Part shown: piece after piece, positions 45,905 through 54,878 of the stretch
Layout: each line of letters begins with the position of its first letter
Numbering within the stretch: the stretch's first letter is position 1
From: Lachnospiraceae bacterium
GTDB lineage: Bacteria; Bacillota; Clostridia; Lachnospirales; Lachnospiraceae
NCBI GenBank assembly: GCA_009911195.1
Contig: QXWV01000002.1
Span: 1-64,000, forward strand
Length of the DNA stretch: 64,000 nt
Reading direction: 5' to 3'
Translations under genes and position numbers: made by a program
The notes under the pieces: generated by a model
What the model saw: only the letters and a program-made list of their open reading frames with translations
Told to the model about the DNA's origin: nothing
The model's database searches: none

Positions 45905-47113
45905 TCACGCTTCCAGACGGATTCTATTTAGAACAGTCCCCAGCTTCTCTGCCTTTTCGCCAAATTCCTGCTCGCTCATTTCTTCCGTTATAAAAGCATA
46001 TTCGCCTTCTACATCCGCTACCACTACACGCATCATGCCGAAAATATCTATAGCCTTCTTTTCCAGTTCCGCCTTGGTACGCACAAAAAACCGATGCCTG
46101 ATGCTGTCCACTTTTGTCTGTTTCACGTCCTCATCATCCCAAAAACACATAATCGTTTTTCCGATATGCCTTGCACAGTCCACCACATCGGAAACCACTG
46201 CGCTGGCCGTAGGAAGTTTGCCCGCGCCCCTTCCATAATACATAGAATCCCCCAGCATATTCCCATGGACAAATACCGCATTGAATACCCCGCTCACACT
46301 ATAGAGCGGATGGCTCATAGGAATCATAAAAGGGGCTACCATGGCATAAAAACTGCCATCCTCGCATTCCCTGCTCATAGCCAATAATTTAATCGAGCGC
46401 CCCAGGGCTTTGGCATAGATAAAGTCCGTCGCTGTAATTTTCGTAATCCCCTCCGTATAAATATCCTCATATTTCACGTTTTTCCCTGTCATAAGCGAGG
46501 AAAGAATCGCAATTTTGCGGCAGGCATCATAGCCTTCCACATCCGCTTCCGGATTCCGCTCCGCATATCCTTTCTCTTGGGCTTCCTTCAGCACATCTTC
46601 AAAATCCGCCCCTTCCTCTGCCATCTTCGACAAAATATAATTCGTAGTTCCATTCAAAATGCCCGTTATACCGTCAATTTTCTCCGCCGTCAAAGAATAA
46701 TTAATAGGGCGGATAATCGGAATCCCCCCGCCTACACTGGCTTCAAACAGATAGTTGCATTTATGCTCTTTCGCCAGCCGAATCAGTTCCGGCCCATGGT
46801 TTGCTACCAGCTCTTTATTGGAAGTGCAGACGCTCTTCCCCATAAGAAGTGCCCTTTTGGAAAATTCGTATGCGGGATGAATCCCCCCCATAGTTTCGCA
46901 AATTACATTGATTTCCGGGTCATTCATAATTACTTCCACATCATGGACCACCTTGCTCTCATAAGGGTCACCCGGAAAATCCCTTAAATCCAAAATATAT
47001 TTAATATTCAGGCTCTCCCCTGATTTCTTATTAATCTCCTCTTTATTCTTTTCAATCACTTCCACTACACCGCTCCCGACAGTGCCATATCCCAGTACCG
47101 CTACATTTATCAT
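45905..47113 (-). CDS. hom: Homoserine dehydrogenase
   Basis: Reduces aspartate semialdehyde to homoserine with NAD(P)H, 402 residues. The Rossmann motif VAVLGYGTVGSGVVEVIEKN is at the start, substrate-binding and catalytic stretches are GTTNYILSKMAEEGADFED and AERNPEADVEGYDACRKIAI, and a C-terminal ACT-like domain (about 320-395) follows. It is 22 bp downstream of the ACT-domain gene and 90 bp upstream of the apgM-like gene. Confidence 0.96.
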   Translation of the reverse strand: MINVAVLGYGTVGSGVVEVIEKNKEEINKKSGESLNIKYILDLRDFPGDPYESKVVHDVEVIMNDPEINVICETMGGIHPAYEFSKRALLMGKSVCTSNKELVANHGPELIRLAKEHKCNYLFEASVGGGIPIIRPINYSLTAEKIDGITGILNGTTNYILSKMAEEGADFEDVLKEAQEKGYAERNPEADVEGYDACRKIAILSSLMTGKNVKYEDIYTEGITKITATDFIYAKALGRSIKLLAMSRECEDGSFYAMVAPFMIPMSHPLYSVSGVFNAVFVHGNMLGDSMYYGRGAGKLPTASAVVSDVVDCARHIGKTIMCFWDDEDVKQTKVDSIRHRFFVRTKAELEKKAIDIFGMMRVVVADVEGEYAFITEEMSEQEFGEKAEKLGTVLNRIRLEA

Positions 47114-47135
47114 ATTCCGTTTCCTCCATATTTTA

Positions 47136-47591
47136 TTATTCTTTTGCCAAAACCTTCACATTATACACACCCTGCTGCTTCTCCAAAAGCTCCAGCATCC
47201 GGGACATATCGCCGGTTGTTGGAAGCACTTGAACGCTGATGCTAAGCGATGCCACCCCATTAATGGGAATACTTTGATGTATCGTCAAAATATTGGCCTT
47301 AAAGTCGGCAATAACTTTTAGCACATCCGACAGAAGGCCCGGCTCATCGTACATCTGTAGCGTCAGCGTAATTGTCTTCCCCTGGGAATTATCATGAAAG
47401 GGGAAAATATCGTCCTTATACTTATAAAATGAACTTCTGCTGATTCCCATCTTTTCCGTCGCTTCATGAATGCTGGCGGCCTTGCCTGTCTCCAAAAGCC
47501 TTTTCGCTTCCACCACTTTAAGAAGCACATCCGGCACTGCCTTTTTCTTTACAACAAAATAATTTCCCGTTGTATCCATGCCAATTACCAT
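47136..47591 (-). CDS. ACT domain-containing protein (UPF0735/PheB-like)
   Basis: About 151 residues. An N-terminal HTH-like segment (SIHEATEKMGISRSSFYKYK) is followed by a C-terminal ACT domain (KTITLTLQMYDEPGLLSDVL, NILTIHQSIPINGVASLSIS). It probably senses an amino acid and regulates or assists the threonine operon it leads. The start is at 47591 (AGAAAGGGC directly before it) or at 47579 (MDTTGNYFVV, as in relatives). The frame is open much further upstream, but that sequence contains the promoter and is not coding. Confidence 0.85.
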   Translation of the reverse strand: MVIGMDTTGNYFVVKKKAVPDVLLKVVEAKRLLETGKAASIHEATEKMGISRSSFYKYKDDIFPFHDNSQGKTITLTLQMYDEPGLLSDVLKVIADFKANILTIHQSIPINGVASLSISVQVLPTTGDMSRMLELLEKQQGVYNVKVLAKE

Positions 47592-47680
47592 GCCCTTTCT
47601 ACCGCTTGCAAGCTTATATGCATTGCACAGACATCCTTTATTGTTTTTCTCATGCGTACATCTGTATGCCGCCGATGGAT

Positions 47681-47709
47681 ATTGTAGCACAACACTTCTT
47701 ATCTGGCAA
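47681..47709 (-). promoter_or_regulatory. Sigma-A promoter of the threonine operon
   Basis: Minus strand TTGCCA (47709-47704), 17 bases, TACAAT (47686-47681). It leaves a leader of about 80-90 nt before the ACT-protein start. No T-box or threonine-rich leader peptide was seen. Confidence 0.75.
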
Positions 47710-47743
47710 CTATATTTTTTAAAATATGTTATTAACCTTTTTA

Positions 47744-47772
47744 TGGACATGATGCACAAAAAATAGTATAAT
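47744..47772 (+). promoter_or_regulatory. Sigma-A promoter of the AraC regulator gene
   Basis: TGGACA (47744-47749), 17 bases, TATAAT (47767-47772), about 28 bases before the start codon. It is back to back with the threonine operon promoter, with about 34 bp between the two -35 boxes. Confidence 0.75.
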
Positions 47773-47799
47773 ATCCATATTATTTTAGGGAGGTAGACT

Positions 47800-48996
47800 A
47801 TGCAACTAAAAACATCCAGTAAAGCGTTTGGCAAATACGGCAGCGTATACAAACAGCCTGTCCAGCCCGAAGGCTCCGGGATGATTAGCCGGAACTGGAA
47901 CGTCACTGCCAAACGCATCATCAGCCAATTATACTGCTTCAACTGCGAAGTTTTCCTAGAAATACAAAGCGGCATGGCAGTACTTTTAACAGGGGAGTCC
48001 CCGGATTCCCAAAGCCTGGAAGCATTTGCCGTCCACCGGCTGGTAAGGTTAAAACCCAACATATATTTTACCCTTGTGGCCCTTACATCTAAAGTCACCT
48101 ATAAGCTGATTACTACAGAATCCTACTCCATTACTGTAGAAACACTTTCTCCCGCCTATCTCTTTGAACGGATACTTCCCCGCATCCAGATTACCGAAAT
48201 TTTAGGATACTATTACTCTGTGCGCAATTCCGGTTACCGGTTTATCGGCGAGGAACACCCCTATTTCGAGCTCACTTATGTAGATATGGGAACAATGATT
48301 TCCGAAGTGGACGGGAAAACATATGAATTAAATGAAAAGGATTTGATGATTTACGGTTCCGGGCAATTTCATACCCAAAGCATCCCTGACGGCTGCTCCT
48401 GTTCCTATACAACGATTCTTTTTGAGATGAAGGACATTTCAGGAGCTGCAGAAGGCATACAATATGAAACCCTTTTAAATAAAATCTTCAGTTATGACAA
48501 AAAAACCTATACCTTGATAAAAAGCTTTATTACGGAAAGCTCTTCCCAGCTTCCTTACATGAACAGCCTGATGCTGTGCCTGCTTCAGGAAACTATAATC
48601 CGGCTTCTCCAGTCCGAGTTCCTGGAGAAAAAAACGGAAAAGCCGATTTCGGAAACCAGACAGCATTATCAGGATGAGCTGCTGGAAAAAATTATAAAAT
48701 ACATTGACGAAACCATTTATGAGCCAATTACCGTTGCCCAAATCTGCCAGAAGTTTTCTTTATCCCGTTCTTCCCTGCAGATTTTATTCAACGAAAACCT
48801 TAGCCAGACGCCCAAAAAATATATCAATGAGCTAAAGCTGGAAAAAGGCCGACAAATGATTTGCGAAAATAGATACACCATCAGCGAAATTGCACTGATG
48901 CTGGGCTTTAACTCCATCCACTATTTTTCCAGGGCCTTCACCCAGAAATATGGTATGGCGCCCAGCGAGTATTCCAAATCTTTATTTAAAACTTGA
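47800..48996 (+). CDS. AraC-family transcriptional regulator
   Basis: 398 residues. The C-terminal 100 residues form the double HTH of AraC proteins (ITVAQICQKFSLSRSSLQIL, then TISEIALMLGFNSIHYFSRA with FTQKYGMAPSEYSK). The N-terminal region includes a cupin-like beta segment (YFELTYVDMGTMISEVDGKT, YELNEKDLMIYGSGQFH), which probably binds a small molecule such as a sugar. It is preceded by AGGGAGG six bases before the ATG. It probably controls the downstream sugar genes, although 478 bp separate it from the GatZ-like gene. Confidence 0.92.
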   Translation: MQLKTSSKAFGKYGSVYKQPVQPEGSGMISRNWNVTAKRIISQLYCFNCEVFLEIQSGMAVLLTGESPDSQSLEAFAVHRLVRLKPNIYFTLVALTSKVTYKLITTESYSITVETLSPAYLFERILPRIQITEILGYYYSVRNSGYRFIGEEHPYFELTYVDMGTMISEVDGKTYELNEKDLMIYGSGQFHTQSIPDGCSCSYTTILFEMKDISGAAEGIQYETLLNKIFSYDKKTYTLIKSFITESSSQLPYMNSLMLCLLQETIIRLLQSEFLEKKTEKPISETRQHYQDELLEKIIKYIDETIYEPITVAQICQKFSLSRSSLQILFNENLSQTPKKYINELKLEKGRQMICENRYTISEIALMLGFNSIHYFSRAFTQKYGMAPSEYSKSLFKT

Positions 48997-49104
48997 AATA
49001 AATAATAAATATATCCGCAAAGGGCATTGTCCTATCGAACCAGGCCGTTCTGTGCCAAATGGCAAATGTTCTCTGCGGACAGATTAAAGGGGCTTATGAA
49101 ATCA

Positions 49105-49374
49105 CTAAATCCCGTCTTCCACTTCCCGTTTTTCCAGTCCAAAACGAACCATATACTCTTTTCCTGCGTAAATCAGTTCTTCTGCCAAGTCAAGCGGGGA
49201 GCTGTAGGAATCCATTGCCATAGGGTCTTCTACCCGCATGGGCTATCCCCCGCTGCCGCTTCTATTCCCTGCCGTCTGCCCTACGGTCAGTTCCAGCATT
49301 TTTCATGCCGATTCCCGGGAAATGCCTTTCAATACCGCATTCCCCGGATACACAATGCGGGTACTAAAACTCAC
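49105..49374 (-). pseudogene. Unidentified gene remnant with internal stops
   Basis: On the minus strand, a readable stretch RIVYPGNAVLKGISRESA meets a stop, continues as KMLELTVGQTAGN, meets another stop, and then gives a 44-codon frame MRVEDPMAMDSYSSPLDLAE...MVRFGLEKREVEDGI ending at 49105. The amino acid pattern looks like degraded coding sequence from one C-terminal domain. I cannot name the family. It accounts for most of the 478-bp gap between AraC and the GatZ-like gene. The rest (48997-49104 and 49375-49474) shows only the ribosome site before 49475. Confidence 0.5.
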
Positions 49375-49474
49375 AATGTTTAGATTAAAAAATGCAACTT
49401 CATCTTTTGATGCCGATGCTATAATGTAAGCCAATAAAAGCTACCCATTATAAAAAAGGAAGGGAGAATTTATT

Positions 49475-50776
49475 ATGAAGCATCCTATTAAAGAACTGAT
49501 AGAAAACCGGAAAATGGGCATCTCATGCGGCATTCCCTCTTACTGTACCGCCCATCCCTTAGTTTTGGAAGCTGCCTTAAAACGGGCAAAGCTTCTGCAC
49601 AGGCCGGTGCTTATCGAGGCTACCGCAAACCAGGTCAATCAATATGGGGGATATACCGGTATGCACCCCGATGATTTCCGCAACATGATATGGGAACTGG
49701 CCGATAAAAGCCAAGTGCCCAGGCACTCCGTGATTCTCGCCGGAGACCACTTAGGCCCTCTGTTATGGCAGCATCTTCCTGAAAAGGAAGCTATGGAAAA
49801 ATCTTCCGAACTGGTATATCAGTATACCCGGGCTGGATTCACTAAAATCCACCTGGATACCAGTATGAAGACGGCAGATGACCCGGAAGGACCTTTATCC
49901 ACGGAAACCATTGCCCGACGGGGGGCGCAGCTATATAAGGCTTCCATCCAGGGCTATATGGAGCGAAAAGCCGAAGACCCCGATGCCATGCGCCCTGTTT
50001 TCGTCATCGGAAGCGAAGTGCCCATCCCTGGCGGTGTCCAGGAAGCGGAAGATTCCCTGGCCATTACCAGCCCGGATTCCTTCAAAAATACAGTAAGCAC
50101 TTATCAGCGCATCTATAGGGAAGCTGGTATAGGGGATGGGTGGAAGGATGTGGTCGCAGTTGTTGTACAGCCCGGCGTAGAGTTTGGCGATGACCAGGTT
50201 TTTCTCTATAACCATCATGCTGCGTCCGGCCTTTGCTCCGCTTTGAAGGAATATCCCCAGCTATGCTTTGAAGGCCACTCTACCGATTACCAAAGCCCAG
50301 AATGCCTGAAAAACATGGTAGAAGACGGCATCGCTATCCTAAAGGTAGGCCCTGCCTTAACATATGGCCTCCGAAATGCGCTATTTGCATTAAGTTTTAT
50401 GGAAAAAGAATTGCTGCCCGAGAGCGGACAGGCTCATTTGATAGAAACTCTGGAAAAAGTTATGATAGAAAATCCAGAAAACTGGAAAAAGCACTATCAT
50501 GGAGATGGGCATCAGACTGCCCTGGCGAGAAAATACAGCTTCTCCGACCGCGCCCGGTATTATATCGGACACCCCGATGTGGTACGTGCCATGGAACACC
50601 TTTTCTCCAATCTGCGCAAATACACTCTACCCATGAATATGCTCTACCAATACATGCCCCTTACCTATGCCAAGGTACGGGATGGTATTCTGAATGCTGA
50701 ACCAAGGGAGCTTGCCATGGACGGAGTCATAAACTTCATGCAGGATTACGAATATGCAGCAGGACAGACATCATAG
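49475..50776 (+). CDS. GatZ/KbaZ-like tagatose-bisphosphate aldolase subunit
   Basis: Class II D-tagatose-1,6-bisphosphate aldolase non-catalytic-subunit family, 433 residues. TIM-barrel features of the family are visible: GIPSYCTAHPLVLEAALKRA, LIEATANQVNQYGGYTGMHP, ILAGDHLGPLLWQHL, FTKIHLDTSMKTADD, VIGSEVPIPGGVQE, FEGHSTDYQS and LKVGPALTYG. In E. coli the Z subunits are needed for full activity and stability of GatY/KbaY. No Y subunit is in the window, so either it is elsewhere or this member has another role. AAGGAAGGGAG precedes the start. Confidence 0.88.
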   Translation: MKHPIKELIENRKMGISCGIPSYCTAHPLVLEAALKRAKLLHRPVLIEATANQVNQYGGYTGMHPDDFRNMIWELADKSQVPRHSVILAGDHLGPLLWQHLPEKEAMEKSSELVYQYTRAGFTKIHLDTSMKTADDPEGPLSTETIARRGAQLYKASIQGYMERKAEDPDAMRPVFVIGSEVPIPGGVQEAEDSLAITSPDSFKNTVSTYQRIYREAGIGDGWKDVVAVVVQPGVEFGDDQVFLYNHHAASGLCSALKEYPQLCFEGHSTDYQSPECLKNMVEDGIAILKVGPALTYGLRNALFALSFMEKELLPESGQAHLIETLEKVMIENPENWKKHYHGDGHQTALARKYSFSDRARYYIGHPDVVRAMEHLFSNLRKYTLPMNMLYQYMPLTYAKVRDGILNAEPRELAMDGVINFMQDYEYAAGQTS

Positions 50777-50789
50777 TGTACAGTAAACT

Positions 50790-50864
50790 GACACGTTCAT
50801 TTTCAGCCAAATGGCACATCAGATGGAATTTCCGACAAACCTTTTGACGAAATATGAACGTGTC
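50790..50864. repeat. Inverted repeat between convergent sugar genes
   Basis: GACACGTTCAT (50790-50800) is repeated inverted as ATGAACGTGTC (50854-50864), with 53 bp between. It lies after the GatZ-like stop and before the xylB stop, in a 203-bp gap without coding sequence. A T-run is lacking, so it is not a normal terminator. Confidence 0.6.
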
Positions 50865-50979
50865 CGTACCATATGTAGAGCCTTTGTAATTCATTGGACG
50901 TTATACTAACCCGCCGCCTCAATCACGGCCATGACCATTTCTCCTTTTCACCTTGTGGCCGGTTTTCCGCCTATTTTTT

Positions 50980-52452
50980 CTATACGCTGATTTGCGGGAA
51001 TAATTCTTTCACAGCAGGATAAATCTTCGCGAATTTCTGGTACTTTTCTTCGTATTTAGCTGCCAATTCCGGCTCCGGCTTCACCGTGTCCACAATCTTT
51101 ACAAGCTTGCCAGCAGCTTCTTCCACACTGCTATATTCCCCACAGCCCACTGCCGCCAGCATAGCGCCGCCATATCCAGGGCCTTCTTCGCTTTCAATGC
51201 TGTCGATTTTAATGTTCAGCACATTGGCAATGATTTTCTTCCAAAGGGGGCTCTTTGCGCCGCCGCCGCATATTTTGGAACGCTCGATTTTAATTCCCAG
51301 GGATTTGGCCACTTCAAAAGAATCCCTGATGGCAAATGCCACACCTTCCAATACCGCCTGTGTCATATCCGCCCTGGTGGTGTCCATGGTCAGGCCAATG
51401 AAAGTTCCCCTTGCCAAAGGGTCATTTAACGGGGAACGTTCGCCCATCAGATAGGGCAGGAAATATACATTGTTTTCCCCTAATTTCTGAATAACCGCCT
51501 GCTCTTTTCCATATTCTTCCGTGCCGATGATATCATCCATCCACCACTTGTTGCAGGACGCTGCGCTGAGCATACATCCCATCAGATGGAAATGACCGTC
51601 CGCATGGGCAAATGCATGAAGCGCATTGTTGTTATCCACACCGAACTTGTCGCTGGAAATAAAAATCGTACCCGAAGTTCCCAGGGAAATGTTGCACATT
51701 CCATCCCCTACCGTGCCGGTTCCTACCGCTGCTGCCGCATTATCCCCAGCACCGGCAATCACCTTTACGCTCTCCGAAAGCCCCAGTTCTTTTGCCACTT
51801 CCGGTTTCAAAGTGCCTACCACATCAGCGCTTTCATAAATGCCCGCCAACTGTTCTTCGCTCACCCCGCAGATTTCCATCATCTCTTTGGACCAGCACTT
51901 ATGCTCCACATCGAACAGCAGCATGCCGGAAGCATCGGACACATCCGTACAGAACGTGCCGGACAGTTTATATGCGATATAATCCTTAGGAAGCATTATT
52001 TTCTTTATCCTTGCAAAATTTTCCGGCTCATTTTCTTTTACCCAGAGTATTTTCGGCGCTGTAAAACCAGCAAATGCGATGTTCGCCGTATACTCCGATA
52101 ATTTATCCTTGCCAATCACCTGGTTCAGATAGTCCGTTTCTTTGGTTGTCCTGCCGTCATTCCAGAGAATAGCCGGACGTATTACCTGGTCATTTTCATC
52201 CAGGATAACAAGGCCATGCATCTGCCCTCCAAAGCTAATACCGGCAATCTGTCCCTTTTCGCAGTCTGCTGTCAGCTCTTTCAAACCTTCCACTACCGCA
52301 TTCCACCAATCTTCCGGGTTCTGCTGAGACCAGCCAGGATGGGGGAAGAAGAGGGGATATTCCTTCGATACAATATTTTCAATTTTACCATCTGCCGTCA
52401 TAAGCAGAAGCTTAACTGCTGAAGTCCCTAAATCCACGCCAATATATAACAT
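50980..52452 (-). CDS. xylB: Xylulokinase (FGGY family)
   Basis: Phosphorylates a ketose, by family D-xylulose, 490 residues. The ATPase-fold phosphate 1 motif is YIGVDLGTSAVKLLLM. Substrate-binding FGGQMHGLVILDE, catalytic-domain LGTSGTIFISS, and GERSPLNDPLARGTFIGLT with GGGAKSPLWKKI (FGGY signature 2 region) follow. Length and motifs fit XylB, but with a fucose/arabinose-type isomerase upstream the real substrate may be another ketopentose or ketohexose. It is the third gene of a DUF4867-isomerase-kinase operon. Confidence 0.9.
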   Translation of the reverse strand: MLYIGVDLGTSAVKLLLMTADGKIENIVSKEYPLFFPHPGWSQQNPEDWWNAVVEGLKELTADCEKGQIAGISFGGQMHGLVILDENDQVIRPAILWNDGRTTKETDYLNQVIGKDKLSEYTANIAFAGFTAPKILWVKENEPENFARIKKIMLPKDYIAYKLSGTFCTDVSDASGMLLFDVEHKCWSKEMMEICGVSEEQLAGIYESADVVGTLKPEVAKELGLSESVKVIAGAGDNAAAAVGTGTVGDGMCNISLGTSGTIFISSDKFGVDNNNALHAFAHADGHFHLMGCMLSAASCNKWWMDDIIGTEEYGKEQAVIQKLGENNVYFLPYLMGERSPLNDPLARGTFIGLTMDTTRADMTQAVLEGVAFAIRDSFEVAKSLGIKIERSKICGGGAKSPLWKKIIANVLNIKIDSIESEEGPGYGGAMLAAVGCGEYSSVEEAAGKLVKIVDTVKPEPELAAKYEEKYQKFAKIYPAVKELFPQISV

Positions 52453-52535
52453 GTTAATACCTTTCCTTTCTTATTACAAGTGCTGCCCCTTTATCAGGGC
52501 AGCACGCATTTACTCAACCACTCATTTATCATCAT

Positions 52536-54023
52536 TTATGCAAATGGGTTTTCCGTAGGATACCTTACTCCCTTGGGCTGGTTGTATCCGATTTCCTCTA
52601 CCGGTACACCGATATATTTGAAAATTTCATACAGCGATTTTCCAAAATGTCCAAAGGCTACCGCGCCGTGATGAGGATAATTGCCTTCAATCAATACATG
52701 GCGGTAGAAACGCCCCATCTCAGGAATAGCAAATACACCTACTCCACCGAAGGATTTGGTTGCCACAGGAAGAACCTCACCATGAGCGATGTAAGCGCGA
52801 AGTTTATTGTCCGCCGTGCTCTGGAGGCGGTAGAAGGTAATGTCACCCGGCATAATATCGCCTTCCAGCGTTCCCTGGGTTACTTCCTCCGGAAGATTCC
52901 TTGCCATAATCATCTGATATTTCATGGAGCAGGAGGACAGCTTCCTGGAGCATGTATTCCCGCAGTGGAAGCCCATAAACGTATCTTTATGCGTATAATC
53001 GAATTTATCTTTGATACTCTCTTCATACATATCGGCAGGAACAGAGTTATTAATATCCAGCAAAGTAACCGCATCCTGGCTCACGCAAGCGCCGATGAAC
53101 TCGCTGAGTGCACCGTAAATATCCACTTCACAGGATACCGGAATTCCCATTCCTGTCAGACGGCTGTTCACATAGCAGGGCACAAAACCGAACTGGGTCT
53201 GGAATGCAGGCCAGCATTTTCCGGCGATAGCCACGTATTTTCTATATCCTCTGTGCTCTTCAATCCAGTCTAAAAGGGTCAGTTCATACTGTGCCAGCTT
53301 AGGCAGGATTTCCGGCTTCATATTGCCTGCTCCCAATTCCGCTTCCATATCCTTTACTACATCGGGAATCCGGGAATCATTGTCATGCTTGTGGAATGCT
53401 TCGAACAAATCCAGTTCCGAATTCTCTTCGATTTCCACCCCTAAATTATATAGTTGTTTAATGGGCGCATTACATGCCAGGAAGTTAAGCGGCCTCGGTC
53501 CAAAAGAAATAATCTTTAAGTCAGACAGGCCAATAATCCCTCTCGCTACCGGAACGAATTCGTGAATCATATCTGCGCATTCCTCTGCCGTTCCTACCGG
53601 GTATTCCGGGATATATGCCTTGATATTGCGCAGCTTTAAGTTATAGCTTGCATTCAGCATACCGCAGTACGCATCGCCCCTGCCGCCTACCAGGTTATCT
53701 CCGCTTTCTTCCGCTGCCGCCACAAACATAGCCGGGCCATCGAAATGTTTTGCCAAAAGAGTTTCGGAAATCTCCGGCCCAAAATTGCCAAGATAAACAA
53801 CGATGGCATTACATCCTGCCTTCTTCACATCCTCCAATGCCTGTACCATATGTATTTCGCTTTCTACGATACAAATAGGGCACTCGTAAATATCATCCTT
53901 GCCATATTTGTCTTCATACGCTTTTATCAGCGCTTTCCTTCTGTTCACGGAAAGGCTTTCCGGGAAACAATCACGGCTTACTGCCACAATACCAATTTTT
54001 ACTTTGGGTAAATTCTCAAACAT
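52536..54023 (-). CDS. L-fucose/L-arabinose isomerase-family protein
   Basis: Aldose-ketose isomerase superfamily, 495 residues. Motifs include VVYLGNFGPEISETLLAKHF, GGRGDAYCGMLNASYNLKL, PVSCEVDIYGALSEFIGA (metal-ligand Glu/Asp region), TLLDINNSVPADM and MGFHCGNTCSRKL (metal-ligand His). It converts a free aldose to its ketose, which the kinase 83 bp downstream would phosphorylate. The particular sugar (fucose, arabinose or another) is not determined by the sequence. Cytoplasmic. Confidence 0.88.
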   Translation of the reverse strand: MFENLPKVKIGIVAVSRDCFPESLSVNRRKALIKAYEDKYGKDDIYECPICIVESEIHMVQALEDVKKAGCNAIVVYLGNFGPEISETLLAKHFDGPAMFVAAAEESGDNLVGGRGDAYCGMLNASYNLKLRNIKAYIPEYPVGTAEECADMIHEFVPVARGIIGLSDLKIISFGPRPLNFLACNAPIKQLYNLGVEIEENSELDLFEAFHKHDNDSRIPDVVKDMEAELGAGNMKPEILPKLAQYELTLLDWIEEHRGYRKYVAIAGKCWPAFQTQFGFVPCYVNSRLTGMGIPVSCEVDIYGALSEFIGACVSQDAVTLLDINNSVPADMYEESIKDKFDYTHKDTFMGFHCGNTCSRKLSSCSMKYQMIMARNLPEEVTQGTLEGDIMPGDITFYRLQSTADNKLRAYIAHGEVLPVATKSFGGVGVFAIPEMGRFYRHVLIEGNYPHHGAVAFGHFGKSLYEIFKYIGVPVEEIGYNQPKGVRYPTENPFA

Positions 54024-54109
54024 ACTTTCATCCTCCTATTTCGGTTTTGCAAGCACCCTTCCAGGAACCTGCTGTTTCCAGTTCCACACACTATATAGAT
54101 TCTAAAATT

Positions 54110-54727
54110 TTATACACTTATATTTTTGCCTTTGATGCCGATAAAAGCGCCCTCAATTCCGGCTTCTTCGTGGGCAATCAGCCATTTGTTTTTGGCTGTC
54201 AGCAGTTTATCCTCCGGCTGGATTCCCCTTTCTTCCGTAAGGTCTACGTTTGTTCCTTTCGGAAGGATAACTACATTGCGGAAAGGTCTGCCATCCACGC
54301 TGCAAGGCGCATAGTGGAGCGTAGTTGCATACATTTCGTAAACTGTTCCCTTAGGTACAAAAAAAGCCTCTATTAAGGAAGAATCATAGGTAAAATCTTC
54401 CCCCACATCCTGCTGCTTTCCTAAGAGCAAAATTAAATCGGATGATGCAACGCCAAGTTCTGAACACCTGTGATATTCCACCGCATTCAGTTTATTGTTC
54501 GTTCCGTTGCAGTATCCTATCTGCATATCCAATTCCCCGAAAAAGCTGTTTTTCACATCTTTTGCCACCGGCAGCTTCTCCAGACTCTCAACAGAAGGGT
54601 AATATACTACCGCATCTGCCGGGGCTTCCATCTCCTGCATGGCCTCTACCAGGCTGGCCGCGTCAAATTCAGGGAATACCCGGCCATATGCTTTAAAAGA
54701 ATCGTCATTTATTGATTGAATCTTCAC
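54110..54727 (-). CDS. DUF4867 family protein
   Basis: Conserved protein of about 205 residues, probably cupin-like (beta-rich, with FFVPKGTVYEMYATTLHYAP and GRPFRNVVILPKGTNVDL). I choose the GTG at 54727 (VKIQSINDDSFKAYGRVF) because AAAAGGAGG lies 11 bases before it and because relatives begin at this point. ATG codons at 54757 and 54751 lie inside or before the ribosome site. It is first in the operon with the isomerase and kinase, so a role with the same sugar, perhaps as a mutarotase or isomerase, is likely but unproven. Confidence 0.8.
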   Translation of the reverse strand: MKIQSINDDSFKAYGRVFPEFDAASLVEAMQEMEAPADAVVYYPSVESLEKLPVAKDVKNSFFGELDMQIGYCNGTNNKLNAVEYHRCSELGVASSDLILLLGKQQDVGEDFTYDSSLIEAFFVPKGTVYEMYATTLHYAPCSVDGRPFRNVVILPKGTNVDLTEERGIQPEDKLLTAKNKWLIAHEEAGIEGAFIGIKGKNISV

Positions 54728-54878
54728 TTCTTCCGCTTCCTCCTTTTCCATTTTCATCTGCAATATATTATAATACTGTTTTTTGCTCTTTTCTACCAAT
54801 AACTTATCTATTTTATAGCACTTTTTTATCCTCATTGGAACTGTTCCTACCCTCAACTGTATCTGCCTTCATTTATTT

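Noticed and set aside
47592-48098. N-terminal extension of the ACT-domain protein to 320 residues
   Set aside because: The frame is open, but it crosses two clear promoters and the 5' part of the divergent AraC gene, and it is not similar to the family. Start codons at 47591/47579 fit.
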